The notes: a model not told the origin generated them from the sequence alone. A DNA stretch of 28,481 bases from DASYQD01 sp036005845 (GCA_036005845.1 DASYQD010000106.1:1-28481); one strand, 5' to 3'. Shown: positions 9,001 to 17,468, counted from the first letter of the stretch. Translations and numbers: made by a program.

Positions 9001-9297
9001 TGCCTCCGCAGCAGGCTTCGTTGCCGCACCAAGCTGCGTCCACATCATGGCCGCGGTGGCGGCGACGAGAAGGCTCAGGGCCGCCGCCACGCCGCCGGCC
9101 GGCGCGTACTCGCGCGCCCACCATGCCGCCACCCGCTCCTCCTCGTGCTCCTCGTGCATGAAGAGGCTTGCCTGGGCGAAGCTGGTGCAGCAGTCGGGGC
9201 AGCCGGCGAGGTGCTCCTCCACCCGCAGGCGGCGTTCAGGAGGCAGCCCCCCTTCGAGGTACTCGGCCAAGGCCTCCGAGGTCGGACAGCCGCCCAT
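6034..9297 (-). CDS. Zinc-finger (anti-sigma-like), TM, TPR and CHAT-protease fusion
   Basis: A 1087-aa protein. Residues 1-40 match a zf-HC2 anti-sigma-type zinc finger: Cys4, then His29, Cys33 and Cys36 in HLAGCPDC. A single transmembrane helix follows at about 66-86. A long helical region (about 130-720) contains TPR-like repeats, for example ALESIESALAAAPRLPEALFDHA. The C-terminal third (about 747-1087) is a CHAT caspase-like protease domain with the catalytic dyad His950 (LHFGGHALLN) and Cys997 (VVLSTCDSAAG); the later APTVVASLWAVPD block is also typical. The expected topology puts the zinc finger in the cytoplasm and TPR-CHAT outside the inner membrane, which is inference. No sigma factor gene is adjacent. 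CHAT proteins of this architecture are known by sequence in some phyla, but substrates are mostly unknown. The helical protein at 5190-5915 follows. Confidence 0.9.
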   Translation of the reverse strand: MGGCPTSEALAEYLEGGLPPERRLRVEEHLAGCPDCCTSFAQASLFMHEEHEEERVAAWWAREYAPAGGVAAALSLLVAATAAMMWTQLGAATKPAAEAMRRERSMAVAVAMDTTGPRLTAGRRWATLAPAAVPRELRRGYVEAAAPDAADSAVAALLRAVATEPESAELQSDLGAALLARARQGGTGDDSAAALESIESALAAAPRLPEALFDHALALEQLHLPQSTQAAWRVYLDVDPTSPWADEARRHLLAGDAPSSSSTARSGADAAADGDRIRAELAAAGASGDNVHLAELVKTFRGMARQTVPEDLLPGWAGAVLGGDDAEAERQLSAAAAVAAEWEAQTTDSSLRLAVADVERAEGERRGAMARGYVALGEAIRELDAFRVPEARSAAERALRELPADGVAALWARVVRLGCLAYQDGDVQDEAASISAHPKLGADAATRARLELIVGYRQAVHGDMAAAISPYLQALAAYEQLGDRDSLAWMQHLLGEVYGYMGQSGRAWGHYLPAIAAAPVLIDRDRAFSVLLGAAMVALLEGRPRTAAAILDEVLAGPLTAPDQQAQAYLWRCRIRIAVGDSIAARADLQRAEAWAARSSAVYRQQLSGDLQAAAGMLAPQPAQAVAAFSRALVSIERSGKTFRMPGLLLERARAYRRIGDVAAADADLRRGLELIDAQSPSVRGEALATARLEGPERLADQRIDLALAAGRGERAFALAEEQRARTLRGLGREASRVDSLAELQRRMDHGTTLLFYAVLEDRVVLWRISSAGVTLIPLQVRPVEIEHWVHALRTDLAAGAWNEGTRRIARNLYAALLAPARLDDDNLVVVPDKDLHSLPFAALVDPATGRYVIEERELAIAPSAALYLRGRDRWRELAQAPPQSAVVVGDPSVDPVVFPDLLPLPGARAEARQVAALYPRHELFVGSAATRAGVLAAADRGEVLHFGGHALLNAIAPEESSLPLAAAATVSDDALAGADIGALHLARIRTVVLSTCDSAAGARPPGEGPISLARAFLHAGAPTVVASLWAVPDQPTAPLIARVHQHLRAGEKAASALRAAQLDALRSRQPSLRSPAVWAAFESFGG

Positions 9298-9426
9298 GTC
9301 AGCGGGCGCCCTGACTTCCGGAGGGAGGACCTGCGAAGGGGGGCTGCGGAGCCACTTTCCCCCTTAGACGGACGCGAGGCGGGTTTTTCCCCCACTCGGC
9401 AGCTATATTCTGCGCAGTTGTAACAT

Positions 9427-9450
9427 CGCGCCCGGCCCCGCCTGGGCGCG
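9427..9450. terminator. Weak hairpin between the small lipoprotein and CHAT genes
   Basis: CGCGCCC (9427-9433) pairs with GGGCGCG (9444-9450) around a 10-nt loop, just past the stop of the lipoprotein gene at 9469. It might end that transcript. No T tract follows. Between it and the CHAT start is a short AT island (about 9385-9425) that could hold the CHAT promoter, but no clear -35/-10 pair is visible. Confidence 0.25.
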
Positions 9451-9468
9451 CCGCCCCAACCTGGGCCG

Positions 9469-10014
9469 CTACAACCGCGCCAAAGCGTCGAGGTCGAAGC
9501 GCTCGAGCACCGACCTCATCCGCCGCGCGTCGCGGTACTCGGGGGCGTCGGCGACCGCCCGCAGCTCGAGGCCGCCGAGGCGGACGAAGAGGTGGTGCCC
9601 CTCGATGCCGCGCGCCGGCCAGCGGCCGAGGCGGAGGGCCCACGCCGCCTGCTCGCTCGCCGCCAGTGCACCGCCGCGCCAGAAGAGGTGGAACCACATC
9701 GCCCGCGGCGCCGCCTCGCCCTGCCCCTGCATCAGGTCGACGCTGACGAAGTCGGCCTCGGGCAGGTCGTCGTAAGCGACGCGCCAGCGGTAGCCCGCCA
9801 GCGGGCCGTCGAGCGCCGGCAGCATGGCGAGCAGCAGCCGCTCGGCCTCGCCGCGCTCGCCGGCGGTGAGCTCGCCGGGCCGCGCTCCCTGGCGTAGCAG
9901 CGTCGAGAGGCGCGCGACCGGGTTGGCCGCCGTCGTCTGCTCGCGGCGGCCGCGGCAGGCGCCGGCGGCGAGTACCAAAGCGAGCAGCGCCAAGAAGGCG
10001 AGTCGACGCGACAC
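9469..10014 (-). CDS. Small putative lipoprotein, unknown function
   Basis: The GTG at 10014 opens a 181-aa product with a short Arg-containing start, a hydrophobic run (LAFLALLALVLAA) and AGAC as an imperfect lipobox, so a lipoprotein is likely. The mature part has a mixed pattern ending in a domain with WRVAYDDLPEADFVSVDLM, MWFHLFWRGG and GHHLFVRLGGLELRAVAD, which suggests a beta-rich fold. I do not recognise a family. The coding frame remains open far upstream across trmFO, but that is a shadow: the signal peptide fixes the start. It diverges from trmFO across 18 bp and is followed on the same strand by the CHAT gene. There is no RBS; a TATTAT box lies 7 nt before the GTG, so initiation may be leaderless. 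Confidence 0.75.
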   Translation of the reverse strand: MSRRLAFLALLALVLAAGACRGRREQTTAANPVARLSTLLRQGARPGELTAGERGEAERLLLAMLPALDGPLAGYRWRVAYDDLPEADFVSVDLMQGQGEAAPRAMWFHLFWRGGALAASEQAAWALRLGRWPARGIEGHHLFVRLGGLELRAVADAPEYRDARRMRSVLERFDLDALARL

Positions 10015-10020
10015 GAAACC

Positions 10021-10027
10021 TATAATA
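10021..10027. promoter_or_regulatory. Overlapping divergent -10 boxes for trmFO and the small lipoprotein gene
   Basis: TATAAT (10021-10026, plus strand) lies 6 nt before the trmFO GTG at 10033. On the minus strand the same bases give TATTAT (10027-10022), 7 nt before the lipoprotein GTG at 10014. The whole intergenic region is 18 bp and is the most AT-rich spot nearby. Both transcripts would begin at the start codon. No recognisable -35 boxes were found. Confidence 0.55.
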
Positions 10028-10032
10028 AACAG

Positions 10033-11400
10033 GTGAGCTCGGCAGTGCAGGTGGTGGGCGGCGGCCTCGCCGGCAGCGAGTGCGCCTGGCAGCTCGCCCG
10101 CCGCGGCGTCCGCGTCGTGCTGCACGAGATGCGGCCGGTGAAGAAGACGCCGGCGCACGCGACGGACGCCTTCGCCGAGCTCGTCTGCTCGAACTCGCTG
10201 CGCAGCGACGAGGCCGAGCACCCGGCCGGGCTGCTCAAGCGCGAGATGGAGGCCTTCGGCTCGCTGGTCATCGCGGCGGCGCGCGCCGCGGCGGTGCCGG
10301 CGGGCGGCGCCCTCGCCGTCGACCGCGACCGCTTCTCGGCGCTGATCACCGAGCAGCTCGCCGCCCATCCGCTCGTCGAGGTCCGCCGCGAGGAGGTGCC
10401 CGCGGTGCCGGAGGGGCCGGCAGTGGTAGCCACCGGGCCGCTCACCTCGCCGTCGCTGGCCGCCTCGCTGCAGGCGCTGCTCGGCGCCGAGTACCTCTAC
10501 TTCTACGATGCCATCGCGCCCATCGTCGACGCCGAGACGGTCGACGAGTCGAAGATGTTCTGGGCCTCGCGCTACGGCAAGGGCGGCGGCGACGATTACC
10601 TCAACGCGCCGCTCTCGCGCCCACAGTACGAGGCGTTCGTCGCCGCGCTCGCCGCCGCCGAGGTGCTGCCGCTCCACGACTTCGAGCGCGCTCTCTTCTT
10701 CGAGGGCTGTCTGCCCGTCGAGGAGATGGCGCGGCGCGGCGTCGACACGCTGCGCCACGGACCGATGAAGCCGGTCGGGCTCACGGCGCCCGACGGCAGC
10801 CGGCCCTACGCCGTGGTGCAGCTCCGCCAGGAGAACCTGGCGCGCACCCACTTCAACCTCGTCGGCTTCCAGAGCCGCCTCAAGTGGGGCGACCAGCAGC
10901 GCGTGCTGCGCACCATCCCCGGTCTCGAGCACGTCGAGTTCGTGCGCCTCGGGCAGATCCACCGCAACACCTTCATCTGCTCACCCGTGCACCTCGACGC
11001 GCACTATCGACTCAAGGCGCGGCCGGCGGTGCGCCTCGCCGGGCAGGTCACCGGCGTCGAGGGGTACCTCGAGTCGGCGGCGACCGGGCTCGCCATCGGG
11101 CTGTACATGGGTGCAGAGATGAACCGCGGCGCGCTCGAACCGCTGCCGGCGACGACCGGCCTCGGCGCGCTGGCGCGGCACCTCACTCAATCGGACCCGG
11201 CGTCGTTCCAGCCAGCGAACGTGAACTGGGGCTTGTTCCTGCCGCTGTTGGGCCGCGTGGCGCGCGACGAGCGCAAGCACGCCTACGCCGCGCGCGCCGC
11301 CGAGGAGCTGACGGGCTGGGCGGCGCGCGCCGGCGTGCCGATGGAAGCGACGCCGCCGGGAGAGCTGCCGGCAGCGAGCCTCGCCGAGGCACTGGTGTGA
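10033..11400 (+). CDS. trmFO: tRNA (m5U54) methyltransferase, folate/FAD-dependent
   Basis: TrmFO methylates uridine 54 in the T-loop of tRNA using methylenetetrahydrofolate and FADH2. The 455-aa product starts with the FAD-binding Rossmann motif VVGGGLAGSECAWQLARRG and continues with HEMRP, then ELVCSNSLRSD (Cys52), and FFEGCLPVEEMA (Cys226). These two cysteines correspond to the catalytic pair described for the Bacillus subtilis enzyme. Further family blocks are LRQENLARTHFNLVGFQ, EFVRLGQIHRNTF, VTGVEGYLESAATG and NVNWGLFLPL. The GTG start at 10033 places the FAD motif at the normal distance from the N-terminus; no Shine-Dalgarno precedes it. The gene's GTGA end overlaps xerC, and the trmFO-xerC-hslV-hslU order is shared with other bacteria. 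Confidence 0.97.
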   Translation: MSSAVQVVGGGLAGSECAWQLARRGVRVVLHEMRPVKKTPAHATDAFAELVCSNSLRSDEAEHPAGLLKREMEAFGSLVIAAARAAAVPAGGALAVDRDRFSALITEQLAAHPLVEVRREEVPAVPEGPAVVATGPLTSPSLAASLQALLGAEYLYFYDAIAPIVDAETVDESKMFWASRYGKGGGDDYLNAPLSRPQYEAFVAALAAAEVLPLHDFERALFFEGCLPVEEMARRGVDTLRHGPMKPVGLTAPDGSRPYAVVQLRQENLARTHFNLVGFQSRLKWGDQQRVLRTIPGLEHVEFVRLGQIHRNTFICSPVHLDAHYRLKARPAVRLAGQVTGVEGYLESAATGLAIGLYMGAEMNRGALEPLPATTGLGALARHLTQSDPASFQPANVNWGLFLPLLGRVARDERKHAYAARAAEELTGWAARAGVPMEATPPGELPAASLAEALV

Positions 11401-12431
11401 CGAAGCCGGCGCCGGGCACGCTCGCCGTGCTCGTCGACCGCTATCTCGAGCACCTCGCCGGCGAGCGCGCCCTCGCCGCCCACACGCTGCGTGCGTATCG
11501 CGGCGACCTCGACCGCTTCCTCCTCTTCGCCGGCCGCGACTATCTGGGGTGCGATCCGCAGACCGTCGACGCGGCGCAGATCGACGCGGCGGCCGTCCGC
11601 GCCTTCCTTGGCGCCCTCACTCGCGAGGGGCTGGGCAAGCGCAGCCAGGGCCGCGCGCTCGCCGCCGTGCGCGGGCTCTTCCGCTGGGCCGTGCGCGAAG
11701 GCGAGCTGCCCGCCTCGCCGGCGGCGGTGATCCGCACGCCCAAGACGCCGCAGAAGCTGCCGCGCCACCTGCGGCCAGCGGAGGTGGAGGCGGTGCTCGA
11801 AGCCGCGGCGTCGCCGCGCGAGCCGACGTCCGGCGATGCGGCCGCCGCAGGGCTGAATCCGCCGCGTCGCGCCGCCGACGCGGCCCGCCTGGGCCTACGC
11901 GACCGCGCGCTGATCGAGCTCCTCTACGCCAGCGGCCTGCGCGTCGGCGAGCTGGTGTCGCTCGACTGGCGCGACCTCGACCTGCAGGCGCGCGTGCTGC
12001 GCGTCGTGGGCAAGGGCGGCAAGGAGCGCATGGTGCCCTTCGGCGCGCCCTCGGCCGGCGCGCTGCGCGCCTGGCTCGCGGCGTGGGAGGAGGTGCGCGC
12101 GGGCGCCGGCGGCTCGAGCGCGATCGCGGGCGACGAGGACGACGACGCGATGCCGGTCTTCCTCAACGCCCGCGGCGGCCGCCTCACCGACCGTTCCGTG
12201 CGCCGCGTCCTCGACCGCTGCGTCGAGCAGGCCGCGATTGCCACCGGCGTCCACCCGCACACGCTGCGCCACAGCTTCGCCACCCACCTGCTCGAGGCGG
12301 GCGCCGACCTGCGCGCCATTCAGGAGCTGCTCGGCCACAGCTCGCTGTCGACGACCCAGCGCTACACCCACGTCGAGGTCGACCGCCTGCTCGCCGTCTA
12401 TCGCGAAGCCCACCCGCGGGCCAAGGCCTGA
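11397..12431 (+). CDS. xerC: Tyrosine recombinase XerC
   Basis: Site-specific recombinase that, with XerD, resolves chromosome dimers at dif. The GTG at 11397 overlaps the trmFO stop by GTGA. An N-terminal SAM-like core-binding domain covers about residues 8-105. The catalytic domain has Arg182 (SGLRVGEL), Lys206 (VVGKGGKER), His288 and Arg291 (HPHTLRHSFATHLL), His314 (LLGHSSLSTTQRYTH) and the nucleophile Tyr323. At 344 aa it is longer than typical XerC (about 300 aa). The extra residues are an Ala/Pro/Arg-rich loop at about 139-163 between the two helices before the first catalytic arginine, and an acidic loop near 238-251. The position after trmFO and before hslVU supports XerC rather than XerD or a phage integrase. 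Confidence 0.93.
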   Translation: MTKPAPGTLAVLVDRYLEHLAGERALAAHTLRAYRGDLDRFLLFAGRDYLGCDPQTVDAAQIDAAAVRAFLGALTREGLGKRSQGRALAAVRGLFRWAVREGELPASPAAVIRTPKTPQKLPRHLRPAEVEAVLEAAASPREPTSGDAAAAGLNPPRRAADAARLGLRDRALIELLYASGLRVGELVSLDWRDLDLQARVLRVVGKGGKERMVPFGAPSAGALRAWLAAWEEVRAGAGGSSAIAGDEDDDAMPVFLNARGGRLTDRSVRRVLDRCVEQAAIATGVHPHTLRHSFATHLLEAGADLRAIQELLGHSSLSTTQRYTHVEVDRLLAVYREAHPRAKA

Positions 12432-12438
12432 CGCGAGC

Positions 12439-14094
12439 GTGTACCACGCCTCCTACGCCTATCCGAGCGAGGTGGTCCCGTTCGTCGAGCTCGGGCTGAC
12501 GCTGCTGCTGTTCGCGATCGCCCTGTGGCGGCCGCGAAGCATCGATGCGTGGTTGACGAGCGCTTGGCAGGGACTGCGTGCCGTACCCCCGCGGCGCGCC
12601 GTCATCGCCAGCGCCGTCGCCGCGCTGCTCGCCAGCCTGGCCTCGATGGCGGCGCTCGGCGCTCCCGTACCGCACGTCTCGGACGAGTTCGGCTATCTGC
12701 TCCTCGCCGACAACTTCGCGGCAGGGCGCCTCGCCAATCTGCAGCCGGCGGTACCCGCGGCGTTCGAGGCCGTCTACGTCCTGGTGCGGCCCAGCTACGC
12801 CTCGAAGTACCCGCCGGTCCAAGGCGCCATTCTTGCCCTCGGCCAAATCCTCGGGCACCCGGCGGTGGGGGTGGCGCTCTCCACCGCGTTGCTGGCCGCC
12901 GCCTGCTGCTGGTTTCTGCGGGGCTGGCTGCCGCCGCCGTGGCCGCTGCTCGGCGCCGCGCTCGCCACCCTGCGGCTGGGCGTCGGCAGCTACTGGGGGC
13001 AGTCCTACTGGGGCGGGACGATGACCGCGATCGGCGGCATGCTGGTGTACGGCGCGCTGCCGCGGCTGGCGACACGGGATGCGCCGCGCGACGAACCGGC
13101 GCCATGGCTGCCGATCGCCGCCGGCCTCTTCCTGCTCGCCAACAGCCGGCCGATGGAGGGCGCCGTCGCCGCTCTGCCCGCCGCGGTGGTGCTGGCGTGG
13201 CGGACGCTGCCGATCTGGCGATCGCAGTGGCGCCCACTGCTGTTGCCGCTGACGCTGGGACTCGTCGCCGGCGCCGCCGTCACCGCTGCCTACGACCGCG
13301 CGGTGACCGGCAATGCCTGGCTGCTCCCCTACCACCTCCACGACGTCACCTACGGCGTGCAGGTGCCGATCCCGTTCATGCGCCCCGCGGCTCCGGTGCG
13401 CTACTCGTCGCCGGCGCTCGCCGCGCACCTCGCGAAGCGGTTTCCGCCCACGCCGCCGGCGGACGCGGTGGTGCGCGCCGCCGGCCACTTCGCGCGCATG
13501 GCCTGGTTCGTCTGCGGCCTGCCGCTGATCATCGGCGCCGTGGTGGCGTTGCGCCGCCCCGATCCCTGGCGTCTGTTCGCCCTGCTGGCGGCAGCGCTGC
13601 CGGCTGCCGTGCACGCGGTCACGCCCTACTGGTCGCCGCACTACGCGGCCGCCGCCACCGGGCCGCTGCTGCTGCTCGGGCTGTTCGGTTGGCGCGACAT
13701 ATCGAGCGACGACCGCGCGTCGGCGGCCAAGAGACTCTCCGCGCCCTGGCTCGCCGGCGGCGCGCTGCTGGTGCAGCTCGGAGTGACGCTCGTCGAGCTG
13801 CCCGCGCACCGCCCCGACGCCGACGACTGGAGCCGTTCGCGCCAACGCCTCGAGCAGCGCCTCGAGCGCGAACCGCCGAGCGTGGTGGTGGTCGGCGACC
13901 GCGTGCGCGCGGTCGAAGAGTGGGTGTGCAACCGCGCCGATCTGCGCCGCGCGCACGTGCTGTGGATCCAGGACCTCGGCCCGGACGTGACGCGCCGCGT
14001 CGCCGCCGCCTATGCGCCGCGCACCCTCTGGCGCCTCGACGCCGACGCGCCCGGCGACACGCCTCGACTGTCTCGTCTCGCCGCGCCCCGCTGA
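12439..14094 (+). CDS. Multi-spanning membrane protein, GT-C glycosyltransferase-like
   Basis: The GTG at 12439, 7 bp after the xerC stop, gives a 551-aa protein with about ten hydrophobic segments in the first 450 residues and a soluble C-terminal part of about 100 residues. The first large extracytoplasmic loop carries HVSDEFGYLLLADNF, an acidic pair in the place where GT-C enzymes (the GT39/PMT-like fold) keep their catalytic Asp/Glu. Aromatic loops such as SYWGQSYWGG and YHLHDVTYGVQVP follow. It may transfer a sugar from a lipid-linked donor, but this rests on architecture alone. No RBS is obvious; tight spacing suggests it is read through from xerC. It sits between xerC and hslV, which are neighbours in many relatives. 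Confidence 0.75.
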   Translation: MYHASYAYPSEVVPFVELGLTLLLFAIALWRPRSIDAWLTSAWQGLRAVPPRRAVIASAVAALLASLASMAALGAPVPHVSDEFGYLLLADNFAAGRLANLQPAVPAAFEAVYVLVRPSYASKYPPVQGAILALGQILGHPAVGVALSTALLAAACCWFLRGWLPPPWPLLGAALATLRLGVGSYWGQSYWGGTMTAIGGMLVYGALPRLATRDAPRDEPAPWLPIAAGLFLLANSRPMEGAVAALPAAVVLAWRTLPIWRSQWRPLLLPLTLGLVAGAAVTAAYDRAVTGNAWLLPYHLHDVTYGVQVPIPFMRPAAPVRYSSPALAAHLAKRFPPTPPADAVVRAAGHFARMAWFVCGLPLIIGAVVALRRPDPWRLFALLAAALPAAVHAVTPYWSPHYAAAATGPLLLLGLFGWRDISSDDRASAAKRLSAPWLAGGALLVQLGVTLVELPAHRPDADDWSRSRQRLEQRLEREPPSVVVVGDRVRAVEEWVCNRADLRRAHVLWIQDLGPDVTRRVAAAYAPRTLWRLDADAPGDTPRLSRLAAPR

Positions 14095-14123
14095 ACGGCC
14101 CGGACCGCGGGGGAGCCGCTTGA

Positions 14124-14129
14124 TAAACT
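14124..14129 (+). promoter_or_regulatory. Candidate -10 box before hslV
   Basis: TAAACT ends 9 nt before the hslV ATG at 14139 in the 44-bp gap after the membrane-protein gene. It would give a leader of only one or two bases. No Shine-Dalgarno is present. Confidence 0.35.
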
Positions 14130-14138
14130 CCCGCGCCC

Positions 14139-14698
14139 ATGCCTTCGGGGAACGCAGCCAAGACGCCGCTATTACGCTCGACCACCGTGCTGCACGTGCG
14201 CCGTGACGGCAAGGTCTGCATGGCGAGCGACGGCCAGGTGACGCTCGGCGAGGCGGTGATCAAGCAGACCGCCGCCAAGGTGAAACGCACGGCGCGCGGC
14301 AAGGTGCTGGTGGGCTTCGCCGGCGGCGGCGCCGACGCGCTGGCGCTCTTCACTCGCTTCGAGGCCAAGCTCGAGGAGCACCACGGCAACCTCGAGCGCG
14401 CCGTCGTCGAGCTGGCCAAGGACTGGCGCACCGACCGCATGCTGCGCCAGCTGCAGGCGATGATGATCGTCGCCGACCGCGACCAGTCGTTCCTCGTCTC
14501 CGGCAACGGCGACTTGATCCAGCCCGACGAGAGCGGCCTGCTCGCCGTCGGCTCGGGCGGCAACTACGCCCTCGCCGCCGCCCGCGCCCTGCTGCGCAAC
14601 ACCTCGATGTCGGCCGCCGAGATCGCCAAGGAGGCGCTCCTCATCGCCGCCGAGATCTGCATCTACAGCAACGACCGCATCACGCTCGAGGAGCTGGC

Positions 14699-14702
<4 letters not shown>
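14139..14702 (+). CDS. hslV: ATP-dependent protease subunit HslV
   Basis: HslV is the threonine peptidase of the HslUV complex in the cytoplasm. The conserved core begins TTVLHVRRDGKV and continues with DGQVTLGEAVIK, GFAGGGADALALFTRFEAKLE, ELAKDWRTDRMLRQL, GNGDLIQPDESGLLAVGSGG and the ICIYSNDRITLEEL end. The nucleophile should be Thr15, the first of the TT pair, so processing would remove 14 residues (MPSGNAAKTPLLRS); in E. coli only the initiator Met is removed. The usual AGDGQ is ASDGQ here. Length is 187 aa, normal for the family allowing for the longer propeptide. The stop overlaps hslU by GTGA. Confidence 0.97.
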
Positions 14703-16144
<1,442 letters not shown>

Positions 16145-16202
16145 CGGCCGCGCACGGCGCGGCGTCTGTTGCTTATAGGTGCGATCAGCGCACCCATTGT
16201 GC

Positions 16203-16208
16203 GGAGGG
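16203..16208 (+). promoter_or_regulatory. Ribosome binding site deciding the lipoprotein start at 16218
   Basis: GGAGGG abuts the ATG at 16209 but lies 9 nt before the ATG at 16218, so the second ATG is preferred. A TATAGG at 16174-16179 is a possible -10 for a leadered transcript. Confidence 0.6.
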
Positions 16209-16217
16209 ATGACGGCG

Positions 16218-17462
16218 ATGACGGGGACGAGTCGACAGATGCGCCAGCGGCGCGCGCGCCAGTTGGCGGTGGCCGCGATGGCCGCCGCGTGCCTGCTTGC
16301 CGGCGCCTGCGGCAAGAAGGGCAACCCGCTGCCGCCGATGCGGATCATCCCCAACGCCACGACCGACCTCGCCGCCGGGCAGCGCGGCAACCAGCTCGTG
16401 CTGCGCTTCGCCTACCCGCAGACGACGACCGCGGGCGCCAAGCTGCCGGGACTCGCCGCGGTCGAGGTGTGGGAGCTGACGCGGCCGCTGCCCGCCAACT
16501 CGAAGCAGTACCCGCTCGTCGATCCCAAGGAGCTCGCCGGCGCCAAGCGCATCGCGTCGCTCAGCGGGCCCGAGCTCGAGAGCGCCATCGAGGGCGGGCA
16601 AGTGGTGCTGCGGCTGCCGCTGCCGGCCATCGAGCCGCCACCGGCGAGCAGCGCGACGCCGGCACCTGCGCCGTCGCCGGTGCCGATCGCAACGCCTGCT
16701 GCAACCGCTACGCCCAGCACGTCGAGCCCGTCCGCGACGCCGGCCCCGACCGCCACGCCGGCACCGACGCCGCTCCCCGGCCCGGTGCCGCCGGCCGCGG
16801 GCGGCGTGCTGCACGTCTACGCCGTCAAGACGGTGGCCAAGGAAGGCGAAACCTCCGCGTTCTCCAACCACGCCATGCTGCTGCCGCAGCCGGCGCCGCC
16901 GCCCCCTGCCGGGCTCGACGTGGAGACCGCCGCTCACGCCATCGACCTGAAGTGGAAGAAGGCCACCGGCGGCGTCGGCTTCGCCGTGTACCGGCGCCTC
17001 GCCGCCAGCCGCACCTACGGCGACCCGCTCGCCACGGTGGGTCCCGACGCGACCTCCTACTCCGACGCCTCGGCGGCCTACGGCAACCGCTACATCTACA
17101 CGGTCACCACGCTCGCTTCGACCAACCCGCGCGTGGAGAGCGGCTTCGGCGAGGAGCGCGAGATCGACTACGAGGACCGCTTCGCACCGGCGCCGCCGCA
17201 GGACCTGGTGGCGCTGGCGCAGGCCGGCGCGGTGAGCCTCGTCTGGCAGTCGAGCCCGGACGGCGACGCGGTGGGCTACCTCGTCTACCGTCAGGACCCC
17301 GGCGCCGACTTCCGCAAGCTCACCGCCGAGCCCATCGCCGAGCTCGAGTACGACGACAGCGGGCTCACGCCCGGCCTGCTCTTCCACTATCGCGTCACCG
17401 CGGTCGACAAGGCCGGCAACGAGGGGCCGCCGACGCCGATCGCGGAGGCGCGGCCGCGGTGA
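16218..17462 (+). CDS. FN3-domain lipoprotein with LptM-like N-terminus
   Basis: A 414-aa predicted lipoprotein. A basic start and hydrophobic helix (LAVAAMAAACLLAGAC) lead to a lipidated Cys followed by GKKGNPLPP. This CG-x-KG-x-L-x-x-P pattern resembles the N-terminus of the small lipoprotein LptM (YifL), which in E. coli is encoded directly upstream of dapF, as here. The mature part has three fibronectin type III-like units. The first (about 40-220) is interrupted by a Pro/Thr/Ala/Ser-rich linker of about 55 residues; the second (about 225-320) and third (about 325-414) are recognisable by LKWKKA...FAVYRRL and LVWQSS...YLVYRQD and by YTVTTL and YRVTAVDKAGNEG. It is probably an outer-membrane-anchored periplasmic or surface protein. 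The FN3 call is solid; the LptM relationship is inference. Confidence 0.85.
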   Translation: MTGTSRQMRQRRARQLAVAAMAAACLLAGACGKKGNPLPPMRIIPNATTDLAAGQRGNQLVLRFAYPQTTTAGAKLPGLAAVEVWELTRPLPANSKQYPLVDPKELAGAKRIASLSGPELESAIEGGQVVLRLPLPAIEPPPASSATPAPAPSPVPIATPAATATPSTSSPSATPAPTATPAPTPLPGPVPPAAGGVLHVYAVKTVAKEGETSAFSNHAMLLPQPAPPPPAGLDVETAAHAIDLKWKKATGGVGFAVYRRLAASRTYGDPLATVGPDATSYSDASAAYGNRYIYTVTTLASTNPRVESGFGEEREIDYEDRFAPAPPQDLVALAQAGAVSLVWQSSPDGDAVGYLVYRQDPGADFRKLTAEPIAELEYDDSGLTPGLLFHYRVTAVDKAGNEGPPTPIAEARPR

Positions 17463-17468
17463 CGATCT

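Noticed and set aside
11397..12431. XerC considered as a phage integrase marking an island border
   Set aside because: It is embedded in the conserved trmFO-xerC-hslVU order and has XerC length and motifs; no att-like repeats or tRNA are near.
12184..13956. Long minus-strand frame opposite xerC and the membrane protein
   Set aside because: Arg/Gln/Gly-rich shadow without hydrophobic segments or motifs; the plus frame encodes regular membrane helices.
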